Shown here one piece after another: positions 32,976-40,858 of a stretch of 64,000 nt of DNA. The position numbers were made by a program, and so were the translations under genes. Below the pieces are notes generated by a model. The model saw only the letters and a list, made by a program, of their open reading frames with translations, had not been told where the DNA came from and ran no database searches. Every line of letters begins with the position of its first letter. The stretch's first letter is position 1. This DNA comes from DASZQY01 sp035548515 (GTDB taxonomy: Bacteria > Pseudomonadota > Alphaproteobacteria > Rhizobiales > Kaistiaceae): assembly GCA_035548515.1 (NCBI GenBank), contig DASZSW010000022.1:1-64000 (forward strand). The letters run 5' to 3'.

Positions 32976-33554
32976 ATGGGGGCGAAAGCTTCTCCAGAAA
33001 CACTTCCGCTTGGCGGCGACGTCAATGAGGAAGCCCCCGTAGATCTCATCGAGATCTCGGGCATGATCAAATGGTTCGACGCCTCGAAGGGCTATGGTTT
33101 CATAGTACCCGACAGCGGCCTGCCTGATGTTCTTCTCCACGTGACGTGTTTGCGCCGGGGCGGCTTTCAAACCGCCTACGAAGGTGCTCGCGTCGTGGTT
33201 GAGGTGCTGAACCGCGCGAAGGGCCTACAGGCCTTCCGTGTGATCAGCATGGACGAATCAACCGCGATCCATCCGCCCCAGGTGACGACGGCGCGCACGC
33301 ATACGCAGGTCGTGCCGACGAGCGGGCTCGAGCGGGCGGTCGTGAAGTGGTTCAACCGCGTCCGCGGTTACGGCTTCCTGACGCGCGGCGAGGGGACGGA
33401 GGACATCTTCGTCCACATGGAGACGTTGCGCCGGTTCGGCCTCACCGAGCTGCGCCCGGGTCAGGTTGTCCTGGTGCGCTACGGCGACGGCCCGAAGGGG
33501 CTCATGGCGGCCGAGATTCGTCCGGACGGCGGTGGCAGCTTCCCGTCGCACTAA
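32976..33554 (+). CDS. double cold-shock-domain protein
   Basis: 192 residues with two cold-shock domains: CSD1 at about 26-90 (SGMIKWFDASKGYGFIVPD, then DVLLHVTCLRRGGF) and CSD2 at about 120-188 (RAVVKWFNRVRGYGFLTRGEGTEDIFVHMETLRRFG). Both carry the RNP-1 K-G-Y-G-F-I or R-G-Y-G-F-L motif and an RNP-2 like motif (VLLHV, IFVHM), so both can bind single-stranded RNA or DNA. The pair is a known alphaproteobacterial form of CspA protein. The start ATG 32976 has GAGG eight bases upstream. Its stop overlaps the stop of the convergent membrane gene by 4 bp. Confidence 0.92.
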   Translation: MGAKASPETLPLGGDVNEEAPVDLIEISGMIKWFDASKGYGFIVPDSGLPDVLLHVTCLRRGGFQTAYEGARVVVEVLNRAKGLQAFRVISMDESTAIHPPQVTTARTHTQVVPTSGLERAVVKWFNRVRGYGFLTRGEGTEDIFVHMETLRRFGLTELRPGQVVLVRYGDGPKGLMAAEIRPDGGGSFPSH

Positions 33555-34189
33555 GTGCGACGGCTGAGCCACGCCGCCAGCGATATCAGCCCCGAGAAGA
33601 CAAGGAACGCGGCGAACCCGCCGGTGATAGCGCGTGTCCCAATCGACGGGATGAGCACGAACGTTGTCACCAGCGTCCCGGCGATATTTCCCGCTGACGA
33701 TATGGCGAAGAGGCCACCGGAGATCGTGCCGGCGTCGTCGGGATCGCGCAGCAGCAATCGCACGGCGAGCGGCGAGTACATGCCCAGAATTACGAGCGGC
33801 GGAAAACACACGATCGCGCCGCCGATGAAACGGGCCGTGGTGTCGTCGGGTATGCCGGAGAGGAACGCTTCCAGGCCGCCGCCGGTCAGCGACCAGACGA
33901 AGATGATGTAGGCGGCCGCAGTCAGCTTTATGCCGGCGGCGAACGCCAATGTCGGGCTGCGGTCCGCCGCGATGCCCCCGATGAAGTAACCCGCCATCAG
34001 GCCTGCCACCACGATCGAGATGATCGTCGCCCACGTATAGATGTCGCCGCCGAACAGCGGCGTCAGGATGCGGCTGGCGATCATCTCGAAGCCGAGCGTG
34101 ATGAAGCCGAGAGTCGCAACGTCCGCGACGACCAGCGACGCGGCGCCTGCGCCGACCGCCAGCCGGGTATGCAACCCGCCGCCGCTCAC
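33551..34189 (-). CDS. membrane protein, spermidine-synthase-associated (MFS-like half)
   Basis: 212 residues with about six helices and no soluble domain. The sequence FEMIASRILTPLFGGDIYTWATIISIVVAGLMAGYFIGGIAADR is typical of the membrane half of fused MFS/spermidine synthase proteins, including the GG-x-x-x-D-R cytoplasmic turn. In most relatives this half is covalently joined to a spermidine-synthase-like domain; here that domain is the separate upstream gene, with which it overlaps by 4 bp. Together they may act on a polyamine or another aminopropyl acceptor at the membrane. The substrate is unknown. Confidence 0.8.
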   Translation of the reverse strand: MSGGGLHTRLAVGAGAASLVVADVATLGFITLGFEMIASRILTPLFGGDIYTWATIISIVVAGLMAGYFIGGIAADRSPTLAFAAGIKLTAAAYIIFVWSLTGGGLEAFLSGIPDDTTARFIGGAIVCFPPLVILGMYSPLAVRLLLRDPDDAGTISGGLFAISSAGNIAGTLVTTFVLIPSIGTRAITGGFAAFLVFSGLISLAAWLSRRT

Positions 34190-35211
34190 GACGGCTGCTT
34201 CTCGTTGTGGCGCTCGATCGCCTTCAGGTACTCGACGGGCGCGAAATCATCTGTGAGGACCTTGGCGTTTTCATCCCAGCGGGGGGCGTAGACGCGGTCG
34301 GCGATCAGCGTGGGCAGGTCGTAGCGAAAGCCGTATTTCGCTTGCCGCTCCGTTGCCATCTGCTGAACCTCCGCTGCCGTCTTTTCCGGTCCGTTGTAGG
34401 CGACGATCACGATGTTGCCGTCGCCCGATAGGAACACCAGATGCTCGAAGGCGGAGCGGATCGTGGCCACCGCGCTGTCGAACAGCATGGTCGAGGGCTC
34501 GACGTTCTGCACAGCAACGCCTCCCGGCTTCAGGTGAGCGGCAACAAGTTTGTAGAACTCGCTGGTCAGCAAGTGGAATGGCACGAAGGGGCCGCGGTAG
34601 GCGTCGATCAGGATGACGTCGTAGGTCTTGTCCGTCTTGGTCAGCCAGACGCGGCCATCGTTGATCTCAAGGTTGAAGTTGGGCTCTGGCTTTACGGCAA
34701 AGTATTTGTCCGCCAGGTGGGCCACCTCGGGATCAAGTTCAACCGCGGTATAGCTCAGGTCCGGCACCGACTTGTGGAGGTACCAACTCGTCCGACCGCC
34801 ACCGAGGCCGATGATCATGGCGTCCTTCAGCTCTGCCGGAAAGGCGAGGGCGCCGGCGACCATCGATTGCGTATATGTGACGGGCAGGTCGAGTGGATCG
34901 TTCGGGTTGACGATCGACTCGATGTAGTGGAGGCGCTTCGCTCCAAACAGCAGCATCAGGTCGCCGTCGCTGCGACGATAAACGCTAATGTCGTTGTAGA
35001 GGGACTCCACCTGCTCGACGAGCGCAGGTTGGTCGGCGGTGGCGATAGGGGTTGGCGCGGGCTGATTGACGCGGCCAAAAACGACGTAAGCGACGATTGC
35101 CGCTAGCAGCACCGGGAGGCCGACGACGGTTAGCCAGATCAGCGCGACATTGCGGGAGAGGGGTGGCTTGCCGGCAGGTGATCGAGGCTGGCGCTTCGGG
35201 CGTTTGGTCAT
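34186..35211 (-). CDS. membrane-anchored spermidine-synthase-like protein
   Basis: 341 residues from ATG 35211. A basic N-terminus is followed by one helix (VALIWLTVVGLPVLLAAIVAYVVF), so the catalytic domain is probably periplasmic or membrane-tethered. The spermidine synthase/methyltransferase core has MIIGLGGGRTSWYLHKSVP, TAVELDPEVAHLADKYF, INDGRVWL and DVILIDAYRGPFVPFHLLTSEFY. The motif G-G-G-x-x is the dcSAM/SAM site, but the polyamine-site residues are not obvious, so the reaction may differ from SpeE. It is coupled to the membrane-half gene downstream. Confidence 0.8.
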   Translation of the reverse strand: MTKRPKRQPRSPAGKPPLSRNVALIWLTVVGLPVLLAAIVAYVVFGRVNQPAPTPIATADQPALVEQVESLYNDISVYRRSDGDLMLLFGAKRLHYIESIVNPNDPLDLPVTYTQSMVAGALAFPAELKDAMIIGLGGGRTSWYLHKSVPDLSYTAVELDPEVAHLADKYFAVKPEPNFNLEINDGRVWLTKTDKTYDVILIDAYRGPFVPFHLLTSEFYKLVAAHLKPGGVAVQNVEPSTMLFDSAVATIRSAFEHLVFLSGDGNIVIVAYNGPEKTAAEVQQMATERQAKYGFRYDLPTLIADRVYAPRWDENAKVLTDDFAPVEYLKAIERHNEKQPS

Positions 35212-35359
35212 CGAAACCGCTGGAATATCGCGCCCGCTGTCGGGTGGTGGAGTATAGCGGTGGCCATTCCCCTGACAACGCGAAGCGAATGACGCGCCTG
35301 TGCGCAATCGCTGGTCGCGGCTGGCAGCGCCTCAACCCTTGTGCTCCAATTTGAATGCC

Positions 35360-36277
35360 ATGCCGATACCGACCTTTCTTCCTGCGTTGCCGGAAGAGCT
35401 CGACGCCGCGGCGTATTACCTTGCGAATCCGGACGTCGAGCTTGCGCGCGTCGACGCCCGCGATCACCTGCTCCGCCACGGCCTTCAGGAAGGCCGACTG
35501 CAGGTCAACCGCGCGATATTGGCGGGCAGCGACTACCGCCGGCGGAAGTTCGAACGCTTCGAGACGGTTATCGCCGTTGGCGGCTCGGCGTTTCCACTTC
35601 ACTCAGGCGGAAGGGTTCTTTCCCTCAGCGAGTATCAGTCGGAATCCGCCAACGAGGACTTTCCCGACTTCGTGCGTGAAGCCGACGCGAATCCGGACAG
35701 GCTCTATTTGGACCTCGGCTGCGGGCTTCGGCGGTTCAATCGAGAAAACGTCCTCTATCTTGAGGTCTACCCCTCGATCACGGCGGATCTGGTCGTAGAT
35801 CCCACCGCCGCCTATCCGATCCGGGATTCGACCCTGGATGGAATTGGTTGTTTCGCGGTGCTGGAGCACACGAGGAGACCGTGGGTCGTTGTGGAGGAGA
35901 TCGCCCGGATGCTGAAGCCGGGAGGGAAGGCGTTTATCGATTGGCCGTTCCTGCAGCCCGTGCATGGATACCCGTCCCACTACTACAACGCCACGCGCGA
36001 GGGGCTCGTGGAACTCTTCTCCGGCAACGGCTTCGAGATCAACCAGGCGGTGACGGGCTGGCACCAGACGCCGGATCACACGCTCACCTGGATCGTCGGC
36101 AAGTTCATGAATGATCTTCCGGAACCCAAGAGGCGCGAGTTTGCAGAGCTGAGCGTCGGCCAACTGGTCGCGCATCCTCCCGGCGATCAGTTCTGGATCA
36201 ATCTCCTTGCGGGCCTGCCGGATCACACGATTGCGGAGTTTGCATGTGGCAACAGCATGGTCGCCACCAAGAAATAA
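35360..36277 (+). CDS. SAM-dependent methyltransferase with polysaccharide-type N-terminal segment
   Basis: 305 residues from ATG 35360. Residues 10-50 (EELDAAAYYLANPDVELARVDARDHLLRHGLQEGR) match a short motif often attached to surface-glycan glycosyltransferases. The rest is a class I methyltransferase: RLYLDLGCGLRRF as motif I, then DLVVDPTAAYPIRDSTLDGIGCFAVLEHTRRPW and ARMLKPGGKAFIDWPFLQPVHGYPSHYYN. It probably methylates a glycan or lipid-linked sugar. It precedes tRNA-Pro(TGG) and the sulfotransferase gene, with which it may form a small glycan-decoration group. Confidence 0.82.
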   Translation: MPIPTFLPALPEELDAAAYYLANPDVELARVDARDHLLRHGLQEGRLQVNRAILAGSDYRRRKFERFETVIAVGGSAFPLHSGGRVLSLSEYQSESANEDFPDFVREADANPDRLYLDLGCGLRRFNRENVLYLEVYPSITADLVVDPTAAYPIRDSTLDGIGCFAVLEHTRRPWVVVEEIARMLKPGGKAFIDWPFLQPVHGYPSHYYNATREGLVELFSGNGFEINQAVTGWHQTPDHTLTWIVGKFMNDLPEPKRREFAELSVGQLVAHPPGDQFWINLLAGLPDHTIAEFACGNSMVATKK

Positions 36278-36335
36278 CCGGCGTGAAGCTCGGGTTTGAC
36301 AATCCAGCGCCTGGCGGACGATATGGCCTCGGTCG

Positions 36336-36412
<77 letters not shown>

Positions 36413-36527
36413 AAATTTCGCCTGTTCAGCGTGTTTGTCGCACTTCCATTGTCATGAAAATGCAATATCTCCGACAAGCGTTCTAGGTCGCCGGACGGGA
36501 AGGTCGCGGCGGTACGGGGTTTCATAC

Positions 36528-37391
36528 TTGATACGTCTCGATGCTGCCCACCCAAAGGGCATCGTCTGGCTGGCGTCCTATCCGAAGTCGGGCAACACCT
36601 GGCTGCGCGCGTTTCTCTATTCACTCTTGCTCGAGGTCACTGGCACCAGGAGTGACGATCTCGATCTCGATGCGGTGGCGTATTTCGGCGAGAGCGAAAG
36701 TGCGGTTCCTCACTACCGGCGCCATCTTTCGGAATCGGCCGTAGCGGACCGCGCGGCAGTCGCGGCGGTGCGGCCGAAGGTGCAGGCCGAGATCGCGGCG
36801 AACTCGCCGGGCCTGGTGATGATCAAGACGCACAACGCGTTGATCGACTATCTGGGCTCGCCGCTGATCGATCGTTCCGTTTCTGCCGGCGCAGTCTACG
36901 TCGTGCGCAACCCGCTCGACATCGCGATCTCGCTTGCGCACTTCCGCGCTGTGTCGATCGACGACGCCATCGATGAGATGGGTCGGTCGGGAAGGGCGAG
37001 CGAGACCAACTCCGAGGACGTCTACTACGTTGCCGGCTCGTGGAGCGAACACGTCCGTTCCTGGACCGCGCAGCCGAGCAGCGCGATCCTGCCGGTCCGC
37101 TACGAGGACTTGCTGGCAAATCCGGCCGAGACTTTCGCCGGAATCGCTACGCATCTCCGCATACCGGCACGCGCGGAGCAGATCGGCCACGCCGTGGAGC
37201 TGACGCGGTTCGACCGCATGCAAAAGGCCGAACACGCGCATGGGTTCCTGGAGAAGCCGCCGAATGTCCCGCGCTTTTTCCGCGAGGGACGTGCGGGGCA
37301 ATGGGAGCGCGAACTGAGTGCCGCGCAGGTTGAGCGGATCGTTGCGACACACGGCAGCGAGATGGCGCGCTTCGGATATCTGCCGGCATAG
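36528..37391 (+). CDS. sulfotransferase family protein
   Basis: About 287 residues. The PAPS 5'-phosphosulfate loop appears early (ASYPKSGNTWLRAFLYSL) and the 3'-phosphate-binding motif in VVRNPLDIAISLAHF, so the cofactor site is intact. The enzyme should transfer sulfate from PAPS to a carbohydrate, lipid or small molecule. The only plausible start downstream of tRNA-Pro is TTG 36528, with GGGG upstream; an ATG at 36369 in frame lies inside the tRNA and is rejected. It neighbours a GT25 gene and a methyltransferase, which suggests a sulfated or methylated surface glycan. Confidence 0.85.
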   Translation: MIRLDAAHPKGIVWLASYPKSGNTWLRAFLYSLLLEVTGTRSDDLDLDAVAYFGESESAVPHYRRHLSESAVADRAAVAAVRPKVQAEIAANSPGLVMIKTHNALIDYLGSPLIDRSVSAGAVYVVRNPLDIAISLAHFRAVSIDDAIDEMGRSGRASETNSEDVYYVAGSWSEHVRSWTAQPSSAILPVRYEDLLANPAETFAGIATHLRIPARAEQIGHAVELTRFDRMQKAEHAHGFLEKPPNVPRFFREGRAGQWERELSAAQVERIVATHGSEMARFGYLPA

Positions 37392-37471
37392 TCACGTTCG
37401 CGTGCAAATCGGCCTTACCCTCCGATTTCCGGGTTTGTGCACAGCGGCTCGGGTTCGCGATAGACCCCAGC

Positions 37472-38176
37472 ATGACGGCGGCCGACGGTACGCCGGCTAT
37501 GTTTCGCGGCTTCTTTATCAACCTCGATCGCGCTCGCGATCGGCTTCAGCACGTAACAACGGAACTGGAGCGCGTCGGTCTTAGCCAACACTACACACGC
37601 GTGCGCGGCATCCCGAATGTGCGCGGCACTGTTGGCTGCTTTCATTCGCATCTGCATTGCCTCGACATGGCGCGCCGTCAGGATGAGATCGTGCACGTCA
37701 TCGAGGACGACGCGCTTTTCACGCCGGAAGCGCGGGACTTCCTGCTGTCCGGGGAGCCCGCGCGCCTCCTGCGGCTCTACGACATGGTTTACCTGGACAT
37801 GTGGGTCGATCCGAAACCCGCCACGATCGCACAGTACCAGCAGGCGCTGGCGCATCCGGGACCGATGGATCTCCGGGGTGTGCGTGTCGGCTGCGTCTCG
37901 TCCTACCTGGTGACGCCCGATTCAGCGCGAAAGTTGCTCAGGCTGCTCCGTCGCAAGGAGCCGCCGGTTGATAACCTGATCAACGGGCTGGTCCAGGGCG
38001 GCGAGGTTCGAGCGGCGGTGATGGTGCCGTTTCTCACCGGTATCGATATCGAGTTCGGCTCCCGTTCGCAGATCCAGAAGCACATCGACAGCGCCGAGCA
38101 GCGCCGCTACGTGATGATGCGGACGTCTTTCTTCGTCGACAAACAGAGACAGGCGCACTGGCAGCTCGCCGGCTAG
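37472..38176 (+). CDS. glycosyltransferase family 25 (LPS-type)
   Basis: 234 residues with the GT25 layout: FFINLDRARDRLQHVTTELERVG at the N-terminus, GTVGCFHSHLHCLDMAR, HVIEDDALFTPEA with the acidic metal motif E-D-D, and VSSYLVTPDSARKLL. The family includes LgtB/LgtF-like lipooligosaccharide galactosyl- and glucosyltransferases. It would extend a surface glycan in the cytoplasm. ATG start at 37472; the next ATG (37499, MFRGFF) is also possible. It ends 7 bp before tRNA-Arg on the other strand. Confidence 0.85.
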   Translation: MTAADGTPAMFRGFFINLDRARDRLQHVTTELERVGLSQHYTRVRGIPNVRGTVGCFHSHLHCLDMARRQDEIVHVIEDDALFTPEARDFLLSGEPARLLRLYDMVYLDMWVDPKPATIAQYQQALAHPGPMDLRGVRVGCVSSYLVTPDSARKLLRLLRRKEPPVDNLINGLVQGGEVRAAVMVPFLTGIDIEFGSRSQIQKHIDSAEQRRYVMMRTSFFVDKQRQAHWQLAG

Positions 38177-38183
38177 ACGAGCC

Positions 38184-38261
38184 TGGCGACCCCGGCAGGG
38201 CTCGAACCTGCGACCTGCCGCTTAGAAGGCGGCTGCTCTTGTCCAGCTGAGCTACGGGGTC
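38184..38261 (-). tRNA. tRNA-Arg (anticodon TCT)
   Basis: A 78-nt cloverleaf on the minus strand: acceptor GACCCCG with CGGGGTC, anticodon stem GCCGC/GCGGC around CTTCTAA giving anticodon TCT, T-arm GGTTCGAGCCC, discriminator G and encoded CCA at 38184-38186. Confidence 0.94.
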
Positions 38262-38268
38262 AACGCAC

Positions 38269-38574
38269 CTAATGCGTCCACGGCTCGGGGCGGCCGGTGC
38301 GGAAGTTGTCCGAATACGAGATCTTCTTCGGCGCCGGCGTGTTTTCCTCGATGACTGTGAAGGGAATGCCACTACGCGTGGCGTATTGCACGGCCTCTTC
38401 GCGGGTTGCGAACTCGAGTCTGATCTGGCGGCGCATGTCGGTGGTCGAGGTGTAACCCATCAGCGGATCGGCAGCCGGGCGGCGCTCTGGTTCATATTCC
38501 AGCACCCAGTTCAGCGCAGCAGCTTTGCCCGACTGCATGGCGGTGCGGGCAGGGCGGAAAATTCGGGCGAGCAT
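38269..38574 (-). CDS. complex I NDUFS4-like accessory subunit
   Basis: 101 residues. It matches the ETC complex I subunit conserved region (human NDUFS4 18-kDa subunit): MLARIFRPARTAMQSGKAAALNWVLEYEP, then GYTSTTDMRRQIRLEFATREEAVQYATRSGIPFTVIEE and YSDNFRTGRPEPWTH. In alphaproteobacteria this protein is an accessory subunit on the matrix/cytoplasmic arm of NADH:quinone oxidoreductase. It is encoded alone, apart from the nuo cluster, as is usual. Start ATG 38574. Confidence 0.93.
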   Translation of the reverse strand: MLARIFRPARTAMQSGKAAALNWVLEYEPERRPAADPLMGYTSTTDMRRQIRLEFATREEAVQYATRSGIPFTVIEENTPAPKKISYSDNFRTGRPEPWTH

Positions 38575-38679
38575 CGATTCCCTCAGGCGTGCCGATAGCG
38601 GCGCAGTTCAAGCATCAACCGCGCCAGCGTGCAATCGGACGCATAGACTCCTATAAGTTGTAACTATAAAATAAGCCCG

Positions 38680-38709
38680 CTATGGTTGTGTTGAGCAACC
38701 ATAGGAGGG
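38680..38709 (+). promoter_or_regulatory. hairpin abutting the Shine-Dalgarno of the Cys/His-rich peptide gene
   Basis: CTATGGTTG (38680-38688) and CAACCATAG (38696-38704) form a perfect 9-bp stem with a 7-nt loop. Its last two bases overlap the Shine-Dalgarno AGGAGGG at 38703-38709. This layout could control access to the ribosome site. Upstream is an AT-rich stretch with TATAAA. Confidence 0.55.
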
Positions 38710-38713
38710 CTGG

Positions 38714-38977
38714 ATGACGAAATCATTGGCAGCGCTTGTGATTCTCCTATGCGGAATGGGCGCCGCGCAGGCGGCACAGCCGGGCATCCAAGTGCTACTG
38801 GCCAAGCTCGAGGCGCGGGCGGCACTTTTCACGCCGATACCCCGCGATGCCTTGGAGCAGGAGGCCCGATCGGGCTGCTGTTCGCATCACGGTGGCGTGG
38901 CGGGTTGCGATACCGCAACCGGCCATCAGCAATGCCGCGACGGATCGGATAGCCCGAGCTGCGGGTGCGGGGAGTAA
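38714..38977 (+). CDS. small exported Cys/His-rich protein
   Basis: 87 residues. A signal peptide (MTKSLAALVILLCGMGAAQAA) is followed by about 65 mature residues. The last third is dense in Cys, His and Gly: SGCCSHHGG, AGCDTATGHQQCRDG and SPSCGCGE, giving six Cys and three His. This end-motif is seen in many short proteobacterial exported proteins of unknown role; metal binding or disulfide packing are the obvious options. It has a good Shine-Dalgarno preceded by a hairpin and is monocistronic. Confidence 0.75.
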   Translation: MTKSLAALVILLCGMGAAQAAQPGIQVLLAKLEARAALFTPIPRDALEQEARSGCCSHHGGVAGCDTATGHQQCRDGSDSPSCGCGE

Positions 38978-38978
38978 C

Positions 38979-39623
38979 CTAGCGCGCGGCCCAGAGGAGG
39001 CCGCGACGCACGATTTCTTTCATCTGCGGCACATTGAATTCAGCCGAGACGTGGCCGAGCGCCGAGTAGAAGACGCGGCCCTTGCCGTGATGGCGCTTCC
39101 ACACGACCGGCATGACGACGCCATCGATCCACGACGCGTGGTCGCCGTTGAAGGTCGTGGTCGCGAGGACCTCGTTCGAAGGATCGACGTGCATGTAGTA
39201 CTGCTCGGAGCGATACGCGAAGTCGCCGATGTTCGCGACGATCGGGTCGGCGGGCTTCGTTATGTTGACGCGGTAGTCGATGATGCCGCCCGGATGGGCT
39301 ACCCACTGGCCGCCGACCATGAACTGGTAGTCGACCGCATCGCGGAACGCATCGCCCATGCCGCCGTGGTATCCGCCGAGGCCGACGCCGGATTGCACGG
39401 CCTTCGACAGATTGGCGACCTCATTCTTCTCGATCTTCGACATGGTGTAGATCGGGACGATGAGGTCGAGGTCGTGGATAGCGGGATCGGCGAATGCCTT
39501 CGTTTCGGTCTCGATGCGGACGGCAAAGCCTTCCTGCGTCAGCATCTCGCGTACGATCGCCGCGCCCTGTTCCGGTTCGTGGCCGATCCATCCGCCCCAG
39601 ACGATCAGTGCTTGCTTGGCCAT
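38979..39623 (-). CDS. thuA: ThuA-domain protein
   Basis: 214 residues of the ThuA fold, a class I glutamine-amidotransferase-like domain: KQALIVWGGWIGHEPEQGA, SKAVQSGVGLGGYHGGMGDAFRDA, and VVWKRHHGKGRVFYSALGHVSAEF. In rhizobia ThuA and ThuB take part in trehalose and disaccharide (3-keto sugar) catabolism. The preceding gene, 1 bp away, is a Gfo/Idh/MocA oxidoreductase in the ThuB position, so the two probably form a thuAB-like pair. No sugar transporter is adjacent. Start ATG 39623. Confidence 0.88.
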   Translation of the reverse strand: MAKQALIVWGGWIGHEPEQGAAIVREMLTQEGFAVRIETETKAFADPAIHDLDLIVPIYTMSKIEKNEVANLSKAVQSGVGLGGYHGGMGDAFRDAVDYQFMVGGQWVAHPGGIIDYRVNITKPADPIVANIGDFAYRSEQYYMHVDPSNEVLATTTFNGDHASWIDGVVMPVVWKRHHGKGRVFYSALGHVSAEFNVPQMKEIVRRGLLWAAR

Positions 39624-39624
39624 G

Positions 39625-40722
39625 TCAGTCGAACTCGCCGGTCTTGAGGTGCACCGGCATCATCGCCGGCCGTTCGGGGCGCGTGGTCATCTCGATGTGC
39701 CGCTTCTCGTCCGATGAGCGCTGGAAGGCTTCCATCACCTCCAGGACGTGGAAGGCGAGGTCGCCGCTGGCGCGATGCGGACGGCCGGAGCGGATAGCGG
39801 TCGCCATGTCGGCAACGGCCATGATGCGCAAGTTGTGCTCGGCGTGGCCGTGCTGGATGGGTACCGACTTCCAATCCTCTGTCGCGGTCGCGATCAGGAT
39901 TTCGCCATCCATCCAGTTGGGATCGGGGACGCCGAGGGTGCCGGTGAGACCGTAGAGCTCGATCGGCGCGTGACGGTAGCGGGGAATGTCGAAGGAGAGC
40001 ACGACCGTGATGATCGCGCCGTTCCAGAACTCGAGTGTTCCGGCGGAGTGGGTCGCGACCTCGACCGGCATCATCTGGCCCTTCAGCGGCTCGCTGGTGA
40101 TCGGGCGTTCGCTGCGCGCCTTCGAGGTGATGGCGGCGACGCGTTTCACCGGACCGAGCAGATTGACCAGCGCCGTGATGTAGTAGGGGCCCATGTCGAG
40201 CACGGGACCGCCGCCCTGGAGGTAGTAGAACGCCGGGCTCGGGTGCCAGCGTTCGTGGCCGGGCGTACCGAAGAAGGCGATGCCGGTGATCACCTGGCCA
40301 ATGGCGCCTTCGTCGATCAGCTTGCGGCAGGTCTGATGGGCGCCGCCCATGAAGGTGTCGGGCGCGCCGCCGACGCGCACGCCCTTTGCCTTGGCGGCGT
40401 CGATCAGTTTCCTCCCCTCGGCAACTGTCACGCCCAGCGGCTTTTCCGAATGCACGTGCTTGCCGGCAGCGATCGCCTGCAGACCGACCTCGACGTGCGC
40501 TTTTGGCACCGTGAGGTTCACCACGATCTCGATCTCGGGATCGGCAAGCAGTTCGGCGACCGATTTTGCCGGCACGCCGAATTCCAGGCTGCGCGCTTTC
40601 GCTGCCTCCGGGTTCATATCGGCGATCGCCTTGACGTCAAGGATCGGAAATGACGGCGCGGCCTTCAGGTACTGGCCGCTGATGTTGCCGGCCCCAATGA
40701 GGCCAATGCCCATACGCTGCAC
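39625..40722 (-). CDS. Gfo/Idh/MocA family oxidoreductase (ThuB-like)
   Basis: 365 residues. The NAD(P) fold starts IGLIGAGNISGQYLKAAPSF. The family lysine motif is VHSEKPLGVTVAEGRKLIDAA near 110-130, and GPYYITALVNLLGPVKRVAAI follows in the C-terminal domain. It should oxidise a sugar or inositol hydroxyl to a ketone. GTG 40722 is the best start because AGGGAGG lies six bases before it; ATG 40713 is the alternative. It is coupled by position to thuA. The sugar substrate is unknown. Confidence 0.88.
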   Translation of the reverse strand: MQRMGIGLIGAGNISGQYLKAAPSFPILDVKAIADMNPEAAKARSLEFGVPAKSVAELLADPEIEIVVNLTVPKAHVEVGLQAIAAGKHVHSEKPLGVTVAEGRKLIDAAKAKGVRVGGAPDTFMGGAHQTCRKLIDEGAIGQVITGIAFFGTPGHERWHPSPAFYYLQGGGPVLDMGPYYITALVNLLGPVKRVAAITSKARSERPITSEPLKGQMMPVEVATHSAGTLEFWNGAIITVVLSFDIPRYRHAPIELYGLTGTLGVPDPNWMDGEILIATATEDWKSVPIQHGHAEHNLRIMAVADMATAIRSGRPHRASGDLAFHVLEVMEAFQRSSDEKRHIEMTTRPERPAMMPVHLKTGEFD

Positions 40723-40858
40723 GCCGTTCCTCCCTTGAACTGGTCTTTTGCTGCGACGAACGCGGGCAGAGTTATTCATGGCGGCCGTTCACGCTGTCAA
40801 TGCTTCGCCGCGTCGCCGGATGATCTCATGGCAGCTTTCCTGCTACCTTCCGTGCCGC

